Shown here piece by piece: positions 1-5,828 of a DNA stretch of 5,828 nucleotides (positions are counted from its first letter, which is position 1; the number at the start of each line of letters is the position of its first letter). The notes beneath the pieces are model-generated. The model was not told where the DNA came from. It made no database searches and worked only from the letters and a program-made list of their open reading frames with translations. This DNA is from Acidobacteriota bacterium (GTDB lineage: Bacteria > Acidobacteriota > Terriglobia > Acidiferrales > UBA7541). The stretch is from the NCBI GenBank assembly GCA_003161495.1, contig PMOP01000464.1:1-5828 (forward strand), read 5' to 3'. Made by a program: the position numbers and the translations under genes.

Positions 1-987
1 CAGGCGCTCGCGCACTTCGCCGCACCGAAACTCTCGAATGGCACGACGATTTTCTGGGACCAGCTGATGATGGACGTGCTCTTCGAGTATCCCATTCAAT
101 CCGATCAGTCGCGCTTCTCGATTCATCCCGGCCTGGACCGGCTTGCCGCGCGTGTCGTTATCGCGCTGCGTTTCCTGCCGCCAGGCGGAGCGGTCCGCGC
201 GTTTGAATTTCTTGGCGATCCCGGCCTCGTTCACCTGGACCCGAGATGGTTCCAGGCTGCCGGGCAGTTCGTGAAGCTGGGCTTCTTTCACATCCTGGAC
301 GGGACGGACCATTTATTGTTTCTGTTTTGCCTGGTGATTCCGTTCCGGCGCTTTCGCGGGCTAATCCCGGTGGTCACGGCATTTACCGTCGCGCATTCGA
401 TCACGCTCATCGCCTCAGCCTACAACCTCGCGCCGGATGCGCTGTGGTTTCCGCCGCTCATCGAAACTCTGATCGCGATGTCCATCGTGTACATGGCGCT
501 GGAGAACATCGTCGGCGGCGCCACCGTGCAGCGCCGCTGGATGATCACCTTCGGCTTCGGCCTGGTTCACGGTTTCGGTTTCTCATTCGCTCTACGGCAG
601 ACGATGCAGTTCGCGGGTTCGCACCTGTTGGCTTCGCTGCTTTCCTTCAACATCGGCGTTGAGCTTGGCCAACTTCTCGTGCTCGCGCTGATGATCCCCG
701 CTCTGGAGATTCTCTTTCGCTACGTGGTGGCGGAACGAATGGGCACGATCATCCTGTCGGCACTCGTGGCGCATACCGCGTGGCACTGGATGATCGACCG
801 TTACCAGGTTCTGAGCCAGTATCCAATTCGTTGGCCAGCGCTGGAGGCAGCTCCGCTCGCCAAAGCATTGCGCTTGTTGATGCTGATCGTGATCGCGGCG
901 GGTTTGGTCTGGCTCGTATTCGGCCTCATTTGGCCCCGGATATGGCGCGAACCGCGCGCAGAACCGGCAGGTGTCGATAACAAGTGA
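1..987 (+). CDS. HupE/UreJ-like membrane protein, 5' partial
   Basis: The reading frame is open from the first base to the TGA at 985-987, so the start lies left of the window; the ATGs at 67 and 70 are internal. The visible 328 codons begin with about 90 residues of probably extracytoplasmic domain. A polytopic membrane domain of the HupE/UreJ type follows: FFHILDGTDHLLFL (nt 283-324), FTVAHSITL (nt 385-411), a segment with IETLIAMS and ALEN, GLVHGFGF (nt 562-585), a helix with NIGVELGQ, HTAWHWM near nt 772-792, and a last hydrophobic helix at about nt 865-933. The conserved His, Asp and Glu residues inside the membrane segments are the family hallmark and are thought to handle metal. HupE and UreJ proteins are linked to nickel supply for hydrogenase or urease, but members with this long N-terminal domain occur widely without those enzymes, and none is visible here. 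The substrate is therefore unknown. Family assignment is confident; function is not. Confidence 0.85.
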   Translation, partial: QALAHFAAPKLSNGTTIFWDQLMMDVLFEYPIQSDQSRFSIHPGLDRLAARVVIALRFLPPGGAVRAFEFLGDPGLVHLDPRWFQAAGQFVKLGFFHILDGTDHLLFLFCLVIPFRRFRGLIPVVTAFTVAHSITLIASAYNLAPDALWFPPLIETLIAMSIVYMALENIVGGATVQRRWMITFGFGLVHGFGFSFALRQTMQFAGSHLLASLLSFNIGVELGQLLVLALMIPALEILFRYVVAERMGTIILSALVAHTAWHWMIDRYQVLSQYPIRWPALEAAPLAKALRLLMLIVIAAGLVWLVFGLIWPRIWREPRAEPAGVDNK

Positions 988-1060
988 GTGTAATGAAATG
1001 CGAATGGCCGCATCCGCAGTGACGAATGAGTTTGTTGGCCATGAAATAAAAGTCAAAACT

Positions 1061-1087
1061 CCGACCCTTTAAACCCGAAAGTGTCGG
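1061..1087. repeat. Imperfect hairpin between the HupE-like gene and the DUF2321 gene
   Basis: CCGAC (1061-1065) pairs with GTCGG (1083-1087) and CTTT (1067-1070) with AAAG (1078-1081). One C/T mismatch separates the two arms, and the loop is the 7 bases AAACCCG. No U-run follows on the plus strand, so it is not a textbook terminator for the upstream gene. On the minus strand the stem is followed by a T-rich run (complement of about 1044-1060), but no minus-strand gene ends here. It may help separate the two plus-strand genes, or may be chance. Confidence 0.35.
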
Positions 1088-1172
1088 CCACCCGCGTGTG
1101 GGCTAGGCGACGAGCGTCGAGTGCGAAATAATCGGACATAGCCGATGTCATGACGTACGATCGGGAAGAGCC

Positions 1173-1182
1173 TCGACGTCGA
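1173..1182. repeat. 10-bp perfect palindrome upstream of the DUF2321 gene
   Basis: TCGACGTCGA is a perfect palindrome ending five bases before the AAGGA ribosome-binding site (1188-1192) of the DUF2321 gene. A second dyad, GACAT-AGCCG-ATGTC (1135-1149), lies 23 bases further upstream. Their position between gene and presumed promoter would suit an operator or a leader structure. Palindromes of this size are common in GC-rich DNA, so the functional reading is weak. Confidence 0.2.
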
Positions 1183-1200
1183 CATTTAAGGAAATGAAAA

Positions 1201-1701
1201 ATGGAACGGCAATCAGAGAAAAAACCACATCCGGAAGATGTGGCTCAGGTATGCCGGAACGGGCATCTGGTTCTCAGTTCGTTACAAAGGTTCCCGCAGT
1301 TTCGGAAGTCATTTTGTGAGGACTGTGGAGCGCACACTATTGATCAATGCCAAGCTTGCGGCTGGCCAATAGCCGGACTTGGGCCTAACTCGTGGATGGG
1401 CGGCGGACCTTTTAAGCCTCCAAACTACTGTGGAGAATGTGGCAGCCCGTTTCCTTGGACGGAAACGGCTCTCGCCGCGGCAAAGCAATATACCGACGAT
1501 CTTGAACAACTAAGCCCGGAAGAAAAAGATGCTTTGAAGAGTACATTCGCTGATTTAACGAGCGATACAGCTCGAACGCCGCTGGCCGCGAGTCGTTTCA
1601 AAAAGTTCACAAACAAAATTGGCCCTGCGGCGAGCAGCATATTGCAAAAGATCATTGAGACTGTTTTGACTGAGGCCGCTAAAAAGTCGATAGGGTTATG
1701 A
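1201..1701 (+). CDS. DUF2321-type zinc-ribbon protein of unknown function
   Basis: A 166-residue soluble protein. The ATG at 1201 is preceded by AAGGA at 1188-1192 with 8-base spacing, which supports this start. Residues 14-90 look like the DUF2321 family: an opening DVAQVCRNGH, the segment SSLQRFPQF, then three CxxC knuckles at Cys39/42, Cys50/53 and Cys77/80, closing with GSPFPWTETA. With Cys18 and His22 this gives enough ligands for two zinc sites. Residues 91-166 are charged then amphipathic helix with no motif I know; the tail (about 138-166) is fairly hydrophobic but has no clear membrane span. There is no signal peptide. The biochemical role of the family is, to my knowledge, unknown; zinc ribbons often bind nucleic acid or protein, but that is only a possibility here. 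Base composition is visibly more AT-rich than the flanking genes (hand counts of sample 60-base lines fall around 40-50% GC), which hints at separate acquisition. It converges on the vapBC operon. Confidence 0.8.
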   Translation: MERQSEKKPHPEDVAQVCRNGHLVLSSLQRFPQFRKSFCEDCGAHTIDQCQACGWPIAGLGPNSWMGGGPFKPPNYCGECGSPFPWTETALAAAKQYTDDLEQLSPEEKDALKSTFADLTSDTARTPLAASRFKKFTNKIGPAASSILQKIIETVLTEAAKKSIGL

Positions 1702-1733
1702 CTGTGTGGTAGCCAACGTTAGTGATCAATCGC

Positions 1734-1811
1734 TCAGAGTTGGATCAGGGACAGACCCGGGATTCTCTGGAAATCGCGGAGGTCCAGCGTCGCGACTACA
1801 GTTCCAGCGGC
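1734..1811 (-). pseudogene. 3' remnant of a second PIN-domain (VapC-like) toxin gene
   Basis: Read on the minus strand from 1811, 25 codons ending in TGA (1736-1734) contain VVATLDLRDFQRIPGL followed by SLIQL. This matches the usual end of VapC-type PIN proteins: a strand, then D-x-x-DF with the last acidic active-site residue, then an IPGL-type close and an immediate stop. The match begins inside the 3' end of vapC in a different frame and is lost upstream of about 1811, where the frame reads as non-PIN sequence. It has no start or ribosome-binding site of its own, so it is best read as the tail of a PIN gene whose body has been lost or replaced. The 10-mer AAATCGCGGA (1771-1780) recurs at 1851-1860 inside vapC, because both encode the same RDF motif. 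The match is short and was recognised by eye. Confidence 0.6.
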
Positions 1812-2227
1812 GTTTTCACTAGCCGTGCGATAGCAGATCCGAGTCTTATAAAATCGCGGACATTCCAGGTCAACAAAACATCTGCTCCCGCTTTCAGGGC
1901 GCAATGAGAAATAAGTGCATCATAGGCGGCTGCGCCGACGATAGTCCCAGAGGAAGCCAGCTCAAGAGCGGAAACATACTCCTGCTCACTGAGGGTAATC
2001 AGGGTAAGCCTTTCGCGTATTTGCTTTACGATGCCCATGCCCTCCGGCCCAGTGATGCGGGGCCGAAGTGGCAGGCCAGTGAGCGTAGCGTAGACTTCGC
2101 CGAGCGTGCGGAGCGCGCAGAAGTCGTCTTTTCCTGCGTCAAGGAATAACTTTGTGCTAGATGCGTGCTGAGGATGGTCAGCGTAAAAGACTGGAACCAG
2201 AACAGAGCCGTCGAAGAACCGCTTCAA
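1796..2227 (-). CDS. vapC: VapC-like PIN-domain ribonuclease toxin
   Basis: A 143-residue single PIN domain, the normal VapC length. The expected acidic metal ligands are present: Asp6 in FFDGSVLV, Glu44 in LGEVYATL, Asp103 in AYDALISHCA and Asp125 in TWNVRDF. PIN toxins are Mg-dependent ribonucleases that cut tRNA or rRNA and stop growth when their antitoxin is lost; the target of this one cannot be read from the sequence. The start codon is TTG (2227-2225). No better in-frame start lies nearby, and the PIN fold needs residues from position 3 onward, so TTG is very likely correct. It overlaps the antitoxin stop as TTGA, so translation is probably coupled to the antitoxin and kept low by the weak start. 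All catalytic residues are present, so the gene looks functional. Its end is followed directly by the tail of another PIN gene. Confidence 0.88.
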   Translation of the reverse strand: MKRFFDGSVLVPVFYADHPQHASSTKLFLDAGKDDFCALRTLGEVYATLTGLPLRPRITGPEGMGIVKQIRERLTLITLSEQEYVSALELASSGTIVGAAAYDALISHCALKAGADVLLTWNVRDFIRLGSAIARLVKTPLEL

Positions 2228-2499
2228 GAATGCTTGCCCAGGATGTGCTGCGCCCCTTCTTCGCGGACTTGGCGGATAGCATCATCCACTACGCGCAATG
2301 GCAACGGTCTACCGGTGCGGTAGACAAATAGCCCGTTTTCCCAAACCATGCCACTGCCCTCCGAACGGCTGGCATCTTCCAGCTTGCGCGGCAGCTCTTT
2401 TTCCACGAGCTGCTCAAGGTAGTCTTCGACAGACAAGCCCTTTGCAGAAGCTAGGGCCTCCAGTGCGGCGGCCGTTTCGGGTTTCAAATCCAGAGTCAT
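2224..2499 (-). CDS. vapB: VapB-like antitoxin of the VapC pair
   Basis: A 91-residue protein directly upstream of vapC and overlapping it by four bases. Residues 2-6 (TLDLK) form a short strand, followed by two predicted helices (7-19 and 23-35, with GLSVEDYLEQLVEKEL). This is the ribbon-helix-helix pattern of DNA-binding antitoxins. The acidic and Ser-rich linker (about 36-50) leads to a C-terminal part with VWENGLFVYRTGRPLP and an amphipathic helix ending in HILG, the probable toxin-wrapping segment. The ATG at 2499 has a good ribosome-binding site, GGAGAAG, at 2512-2506 (minus strand). Such antitoxins bind and block the toxin and, in complex with it, repress their own promoter. The call rests on the partner and on the N-terminal fold pattern; the exact antitoxin subfamily is not certain. 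Confidence 0.82.
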   Translation of the reverse strand: MTLDLKPETAAALEALASAKGLSVEDYLEQLVEKELPRKLEDASRSEGSGMVWENGLFVYRTGRPLPLRVVDDAIRQVREEGAQHILGKHS

Positions 2500-2525
2500 G
2501 AGGCACTTCTCCAGCCTATTTGAAA

Positions 2526-2554
2526 AGTTTAAGCCACGTATTGCTCTGTGTCAC
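2526..2554 (-). promoter_or_regulatory. Predicted sigma-70-type promoter of vapBC
   Basis: On the minus strand GTGACA (2554-2549, 5 of 6 to TTGACA) and TAAACT (2531-2526, 4 of 6 to TATAAT) are separated by exactly 17 bases. Transcription would begin near 2519, giving a leader of about 20 bases that holds the GGAGAAG ribosome-binding site of the antitoxin. Autoregulation at this site would be expected for a VapB, but I see no clean inverted repeat to serve as operator. Confidence 0.5.
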
Positions 2555-2695
2555 GGGGAAAATGCATTTATGCCAGTAACTTCGCGGGGCCCGTCCAAAT
2601 TGCATTGCACAAAATCGCCTCCACTCGACATCTCAATATGCTCTCATGCCCGAGGTCAGAAACGAAAATCCCAGCCCGGAATCCAATCCGCAGTG

Positions 2696-3754
2696 TTATG
2701 CACCGAGCCAGCGGCCCGCAGGCTCCCAGCCCTCCACGTGGTCGCAGATCACCTTAATCGTTGCAGTGATCGGGATCGCCAGGACGAGCCCTATGGCGCC
2801 CCAAAGCCATCCCCAGAGCAGCAACGCCACGGTGACGGCAAGGGGATTTAAATGGACGCGGCGTCCGACAATCGCGGGCATCAGTACGTTCAGGCCAATA
2901 ATATGGAGAAAAAGCAGGGTCGCGGCAATTCCAAGATAAGGACCGATGGTGCTCCACTTCACCATGCCGATAAAAAAGGGCGGCAACCACGCAAGGACCA
3001 CGCCCAGATACGGCACTAGATTCAGAAGGCCCGAGGCGCAGCCCGCCAGAAAAGGGTAGTCCAGATGAATCATCAGGAAATAGCCCCAGCTTGCAAGCAT
3101 CAGGATCAGCGCCACGAGCGCGTTTCCGGCGAGGTAGCTGCGAACCATGGCGCTGACTTGATCGAGCGCCGCCTTGACGCGCGTCCGCTTTCCGGCGGGG
3201 AATAATTCCATTGTCGCTTTCCAAATCTGCGGCTTGGAAGCGAGCATGAAAAACACCAGAAACGGAAGAAATGCGGCGACCAGCAAAAAGGAGTAAAGCG
3301 AGCCTACGCCGAGAAACACAAAATCCCTGACGGGCCTCCCATCGGCAACGCGCACGGGCTGGCTTTCTTTTACTTCCTCCGGGCCAATCGCCTCCACCTG
3401 GTTTTCCACCGTCGCCAGCTTGCGGTCAACCGCTGTTGTGGCGTGGCGCAGGGCCGCGCTGTAACGCGGCCAGTCGGCGACAAATTGATCGGCGCGGTTG
3501 GCCACCAGAAAGCCCAGCCCGCCGACTACCAGGCTGACAGCCAGCAGCACAATTAATGCTCCGAACCCCCGAGGAATGCGCAATCGTTCGAGGAATTCGA
3601 CGACTGGATCAAGAAAATACGCGAGCAAAGCGGCCAGCAGCAGCGTCATCACAACGCTCGAAGCAAAGTAAAGGAAGGCGAACACAACTCCCGAAGCGAT
3701 GATGCGAAGGGATGGGATGGCACGCGCGGTGATTTTGATGTCATCATCTTGCAT
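2696..3754 (-). CDS. AI-2E family transporter (PerM/YhhT-like permease)
   Basis: A polytopic inner-membrane protein of 352 residues from the chosen ATG at 3754. Two hydrophobic helices come first (about residues 18-52), then a third (65-87), a soluble segment of about 60 residues, a fourth helix (146-173), and four to five more to residue 334. Family hallmarks are LLNLVPYLGVVLAWLPP (about 242-258) and the C-terminal NPLAVTVALLLWGWLWGAIG followed by LVLAIPITA (about 303-331). The family is named for export of the signal autoinducer-2 in one member; others move ions or have no known substrate, so quorum sensing should not be inferred. The frame stays open to a TTG at 3868, but the extra 38 residues are not family-like. 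ATGs at 3775 and 3835 are alternatives; none has a strong ribosome-binding site. A possible extended -10, TGCTATGGT, lies at 3779-3771 (minus strand). It is divergent from the STAS gene. Confidence 0.85.
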   Translation of the reverse strand: MQDDDIKITARAIPSLRIIASGVVFAFLYFASSVVMTLLLAALLAYFLDPVVEFLERLRIPRGFGALIVLLAVSLVVGGLGFLVANRADQFVADWPRYSAALRHATTAVDRKLATVENQVEAIGPEEVKESQPVRVADGRPVRDFVFLGVGSLYSFLLVAAFLPFLVFFMLASKPQIWKATMELFPAGKRTRVKAALDQVSAMVRSYLAGNALVALILMLASWGYFLMIHLDYPFLAGCASGLLNLVPYLGVVLAWLPPFFIGMVKWSTIGPYLGIAATLLFLHIIGLNVLMPAIVGRRVHLNPLAVTVALLLWGWLWGAIGLVLAIPITATIKVICDHVEGWEPAGRWLGA

Positions 3755-3873
3755 GGCTTGGACCGAGCACACCATAGCACACCAGTGTTCCGGGATAAAC
3801 CTGGAGATGCCGCAGCTTGCCTCGGAACGATGCATACTCACATTTGCCGTACTGATTTTTCGTGACAATCGGG

Positions 3874-3902
3874 TTGATGGCGCAAATTTCGGATGATATG
3901 TT
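3874..3902 (+). promoter_or_regulatory. Possible promoter of the STAS gene
   Basis: TTGATG (3874-3879) and TATGTT (3897-3902) each match the sigma-70 consensus at 4 of 6 bases with a 17-base spacer. Transcription would start about 80 bases upstream of the STAS ATG. The match is modest and the region could hold other promoters, so this is a candidate only. Confidence 0.3.
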
Positions 3903-3987
3903 CTCGTCTACCAAAATTATGGACTTACCCTTGCGGGTCTGGCGGAGTTTCCGACAGGATCCCTAATTTGAGCAGGAGAAAATCACC

Positions 3988-4335
3988 ATGGCCTTAAGCA
4001 TTACGTGGGGAGAGGTGAACGACGTGGCCGTGGTGTGGCTGAATGGGCGCATCGTACTCGGAGAAGAAACCATCGCGCTTCGCGAAAAAGTGAAGGGACT
4101 GCTGGGCGAGGGCAAGAAGAAGCTGGTCCTGAATTTAAATAATGTCACGTTTATTGACAGCTCGGGAATCGGCGCGCTGGTCGCTGCTTATACCAGCGCG
4201 AAATCGATGGGGGCAACACTGCGCCTCTGCAACCTGGGATCGAGAACCATCGAATTGCTGCAGATAACCAGACTCGTGACCGTCTTTGAAATTTCCAATT
4301 CCGAGGCGGACGCAGTGCGCAGTTTCTCCAAGTAA
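3988..4335 (+). CDS. STAS-domain anti-sigma factor antagonist
   Basis: A 115-residue protein that is one complete STAS domain, the size of SpoIIAA and RsbV. The ATG at 3988 has AGGAGA at 3974-3979, a well-placed ribosome-binding site. The domain shows VAVVWLNGRIVLGEET, then KKLVLNLNNVTFIDSSGIGAL, then LRLCNLGSRTIELLQITRL. The DSSGIG motif falls at residues 57-62; the first serine, Ser58, matches the residue phosphorylated by the anti-sigma kinase in SpoIIAA. In the unphosphorylated state such proteins bind the kinase/anti-sigma factor and free a sigma factor. No kinase, phosphatase or sigma gene is next to it, so the partner must be elsewhere, or the protein works in another switch. It stands alone between a divergent permease and a convergent exporter. 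Confidence 0.88.
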   Translation: MALSITWGEVNDVAVVWLNGRIVLGEETIALREKVKGLLGEGKKKLVLNLNNVTFIDSSGIGALVAAYTSAKSMGATLRLCNLGSRTIELLQITRLVTVFEISNSEADAVRSFSK

Positions 4336-4361
4336 TCTCGCCTTTGAAGACCGACTCTGCC

Positions 4362-5828
4362 CTATCCAGATCTAGCGGGGATCATTAGCCATGCAACCAG
4401 AGCGCTTGCCAGGGATAAACCGGCACAGATCAGCATGGCGATCCGAAATCCAAAGACAAACGCGCGGGATATTGACGTTCGGAGCAGCATCGCAGTAGCG
4501 GGTTCAAGGCCAGAAGGTAAATCCACACCGGCGAGTTTCGTTTCATTCGCATGAACGTACTGAAGCGTGTCGGACCGAATCGAACGGCCTGCCAAACTGC
4601 GATTCAAATCGAAACTGAAGGACTTCACCATCACGATTCCAAGGATTGCAATCGCCAGCACGCCCGCGATTCGGGAGACCGCGTTATTGATGCCGGAAGC
4701 CGTGCCGGCGTGATCCTCGCCGACCGAGTTCATCACGACCGTGGTGAGTGGCGCCACGCTAATCGCCATGCCAAGACCCAGGACGACGAACGCCGGAAAA
4801 AAAGATTTCCAGTAACTGCTGCCCACATTTTGCGCGGCAAAAAGAAAAAAGCCTGATGCGGCAATGATCGGCCCGATGACAAGCGGCGCCCTTGGGCCAT
4901 AGCGGGCGACCAGTCCACCAGACCACCGGGAAAGAAAAAAAATCAGCAGGATGAGCGGCAGCGCGGCGGCGCCGGTCGCGGTACTCGAGTATCCCTGCAC
5001 CTGGATGAGGTTCAACGGATACAAAAAGAAAAACGCCCCAAGCGCCGCGTACAAAAACAATGTAAGCAGATTTGCGCCGCTGAAGCTCCGCGACTGAAAT
5101 ATCGCGGGCGGTACCATGGGCGAACTCGCCCTGGCTTCAACAAAAACAAAAACGATCAGGCAAACCACGCCGGCGATCAAGCTTCCGAATACCCACGGGC
5201 GCTCCCAACCGAGACTCTCGGATTCGATGAACGCATAAACCACGCCGCCCAATCCAGCCGTCGCGAGCAGGGTTCCCGTCCAATCGACAGTCTTGGCATC
5301 CGGACTGCGGTTTTCCGGTATTTTCAAAAGCGAAATGGCGATCACCGCGGCAGCGAGCGGAATATTGATGAAGAACGTCCATCGCCAGGAAGCATGTTGG
5401 ATTAGCCAACCGCCCAGAACCGGGCCGAATGCCGTTGTAATGGCCGTGAAGCCAGACCATGTCCCGATCGCTTGACCTCGGGTTTGCTCGTCGAAAAATG
5501 TGCTGATGATGGAAAGACTTCCGGGAACGAGCATGGCGGCGCCAACGCCCTGAACACTCCGCGCTAGAACCAACAGCGGAATGTTCGGGGCGATCCCGCA
5601 AGCGGCGGAAGCAATCGCAAATACGCCAACGCCAACAAGGAATATCAATCGGCGGCCGAACAGGTCGCCGAGGGAACCCCCGATGAGGATCAGGGCCCCC
5701 AAAAACAAACCGTAAGATTCGACCACCCATTGCACACCGATGACTGTCGCGTGCAAGCTGGTCTGAAGAGCTGGTAAAGCCACATTGACGACGGTGCCGT
5801 CGATGAAGGCCATGCTGGAACCGAGAAT
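4362..5828 (-). CDS. DHA2-family MFS multidrug exporter (EmrB/QacA type), 5' partial
   Basis: The frame is open through the right edge: the codons before the ATG at 5813 read ILGSS and join directly to MAFIDGTVVNVALP, the normal first helix of the family. That ATG is therefore probably internal, with the start outside the window. The visible 488 codons carry the family signatures in order: the helix-1 motif with Asp, QWVVESYGLF, motif A GGSLGDLFGRR, the R-x-x-Q-G-x-G-A segment (ARSVQGVGAA), motif C AFGPVLGGWL, and SWRWTFFINIP. Length and hydrophobic pattern fit 14 membrane helices. These are proton-driven exporters of drugs or other small hydrophobic compounds; the substrate cannot be told. 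No adaptor (EmrA-like) or repressor gene is visible on this side. The gene ends in TAG 26 bases from the convergent STAS stop, with no clear hairpin terminator between them. Confidence 0.9.
   Translation of the reverse strand: MLGSSMAFIDGTVVNVALPALQTSLHATVIGVQWVVESYGLFLGALILIGGSLGDLFGRRLIFLVGVGVFAIASAACGIAPNIPLLVLARSVQGVGAAMLVPGSLSIISTFFDEQTRGQAIGTWSGFTAITTAFGPVLGGWLIQHASWRWTFFINIPLAAAVIAISLLKIPENRSPDAKTVDWTGTLLATAGLGGVVYAFIESESLGWERPWVFGSLIAGVVCLIVFVFVEARASSPMVPPAIFQSRSFSGANLLTLFLYAALGAFFFLYPLNLIQVQGYSSTATGAAALPLILLIFFLSRWSGGLVARYGPRAPLVIGPIIAASGFFLFAAQNVGSSYWKSFFPAFVVLGLGMAISVAPLTTVVMNSVGEDHAGTASGINNAVSRIAGVLAIAILGIVMVKSFSFDLNRSLAGRSIRSDTLQYVHANETKLAGVDLPSGLEPATAMLLRTSISRAFVFGFRIAMLICAGLSLASALVAWLMIPARSG

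Noticed and set aside
592..1056. Long minus-strand frame opposite the end of the HupE-like gene
   Set aside because: Its coding is explained by the high-GC antisense of a strongly supported membrane protein, and the product resembles nothing.
998..1072. 24-codon plus-strand reading frame beginning MRMAASAV after the HupE-like gene
   Set aside because: No convincing ribosome-binding site and no recognisable product; its end lies in the hairpin. Too short to support.
2500..2695. Possible coding remnants between vapB and the AI-2E gene, such as a 26-codon minus-strand frame beginning MSSGGDFVQ
   Set aside because: No recognisable family and no ribosome-binding site; apart from the vapBC promoter and leader I see nothing supportable here.
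2696..3754. Quorum-sensing role for the AI-2E transporter together with the STAS protein
   Set aside because: The family name reflects one member; no LuxS or signal receptor is present, and the two genes are divergent.
3755..3868. N-terminal extension of the AI-2E transporter to a TTG at 3868
   Set aside because: The 38 added residues are Cys- and His-containing, not membrane-like and not typical of the family, and the TTG has no good ribosome-binding site.
3877..3966. 29-codon frame beginning MAQISDDMF just upstream of the STAS gene, a possible leader peptide
   Set aside because: No ribosome-binding site, no regulatory-peptide character, and it overlaps the promoter candidate.
4336..4361. 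Shared terminator between the convergent STAS and exporter genes
   Set aside because: The 26-base gap contains no stem-loop with a U-run.

Overview
The window is a piece of a bacterial chromosome with moderately high GC, densely packed with genes on both strands. The mix (HupE/UreJ-like membrane protein, VapBC pair, AI-2E-family permease, lone STAS protein, DHA2-type exporter) and the protein sequence style suggest a soil or environmental bacterium, perhaps Acidobacteriota. That placement is an impression from the proteins, not something the sequence proves. There is no rRNA, tRNA, CRISPR array, insertion sequence or phage gene.

Layout. The left edge (1-987, +) holds the 3' part of a HupE/UreJ-like membrane protein whose start lies outside the window. 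An intergenic region of about 210 bases follows, with an imperfect hairpin and a small palindrome. Next comes an AT-richer gene (1201-1701, +) for a zinc-ribbon protein of the DUF2321 type. Converging on it is a type II toxin-antitoxin operon on the minus strand: an RHH-like antitoxin (2224-2499) overlapping a PIN-domain VapC toxin (1796-2227) that begins with TTG, with a good sigma-70-like promoter at 2526-2554. Between the two convergent genes, in a different frame from vapC, lies the last 25 codons of a second PIN-domain protein (1734-1811). This looks like the tail of a lost toxin gene. The stretch from about 990 to 2695 therefore looks like a small accessory pocket set between more ordinary chromosomal genes.

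The right half is ordinary. An AI-2E-family transporter (2696-3754, -) is divergent from a single-domain STAS anti-sigma-factor antagonist (3988-4335, +). The STAS gene converges, with only 26 bases between stops, on a DHA2-family 14-TM drug exporter (4362-5828, -) whose 5' end runs off the right edge.

Apart from the vapBC pair, the genes do not form an evident pathway. I see no clear new multi-gene system. The most informative observation is the PIN-domain tail behind vapC, followed by the orphan DUF2321 gene beside it.
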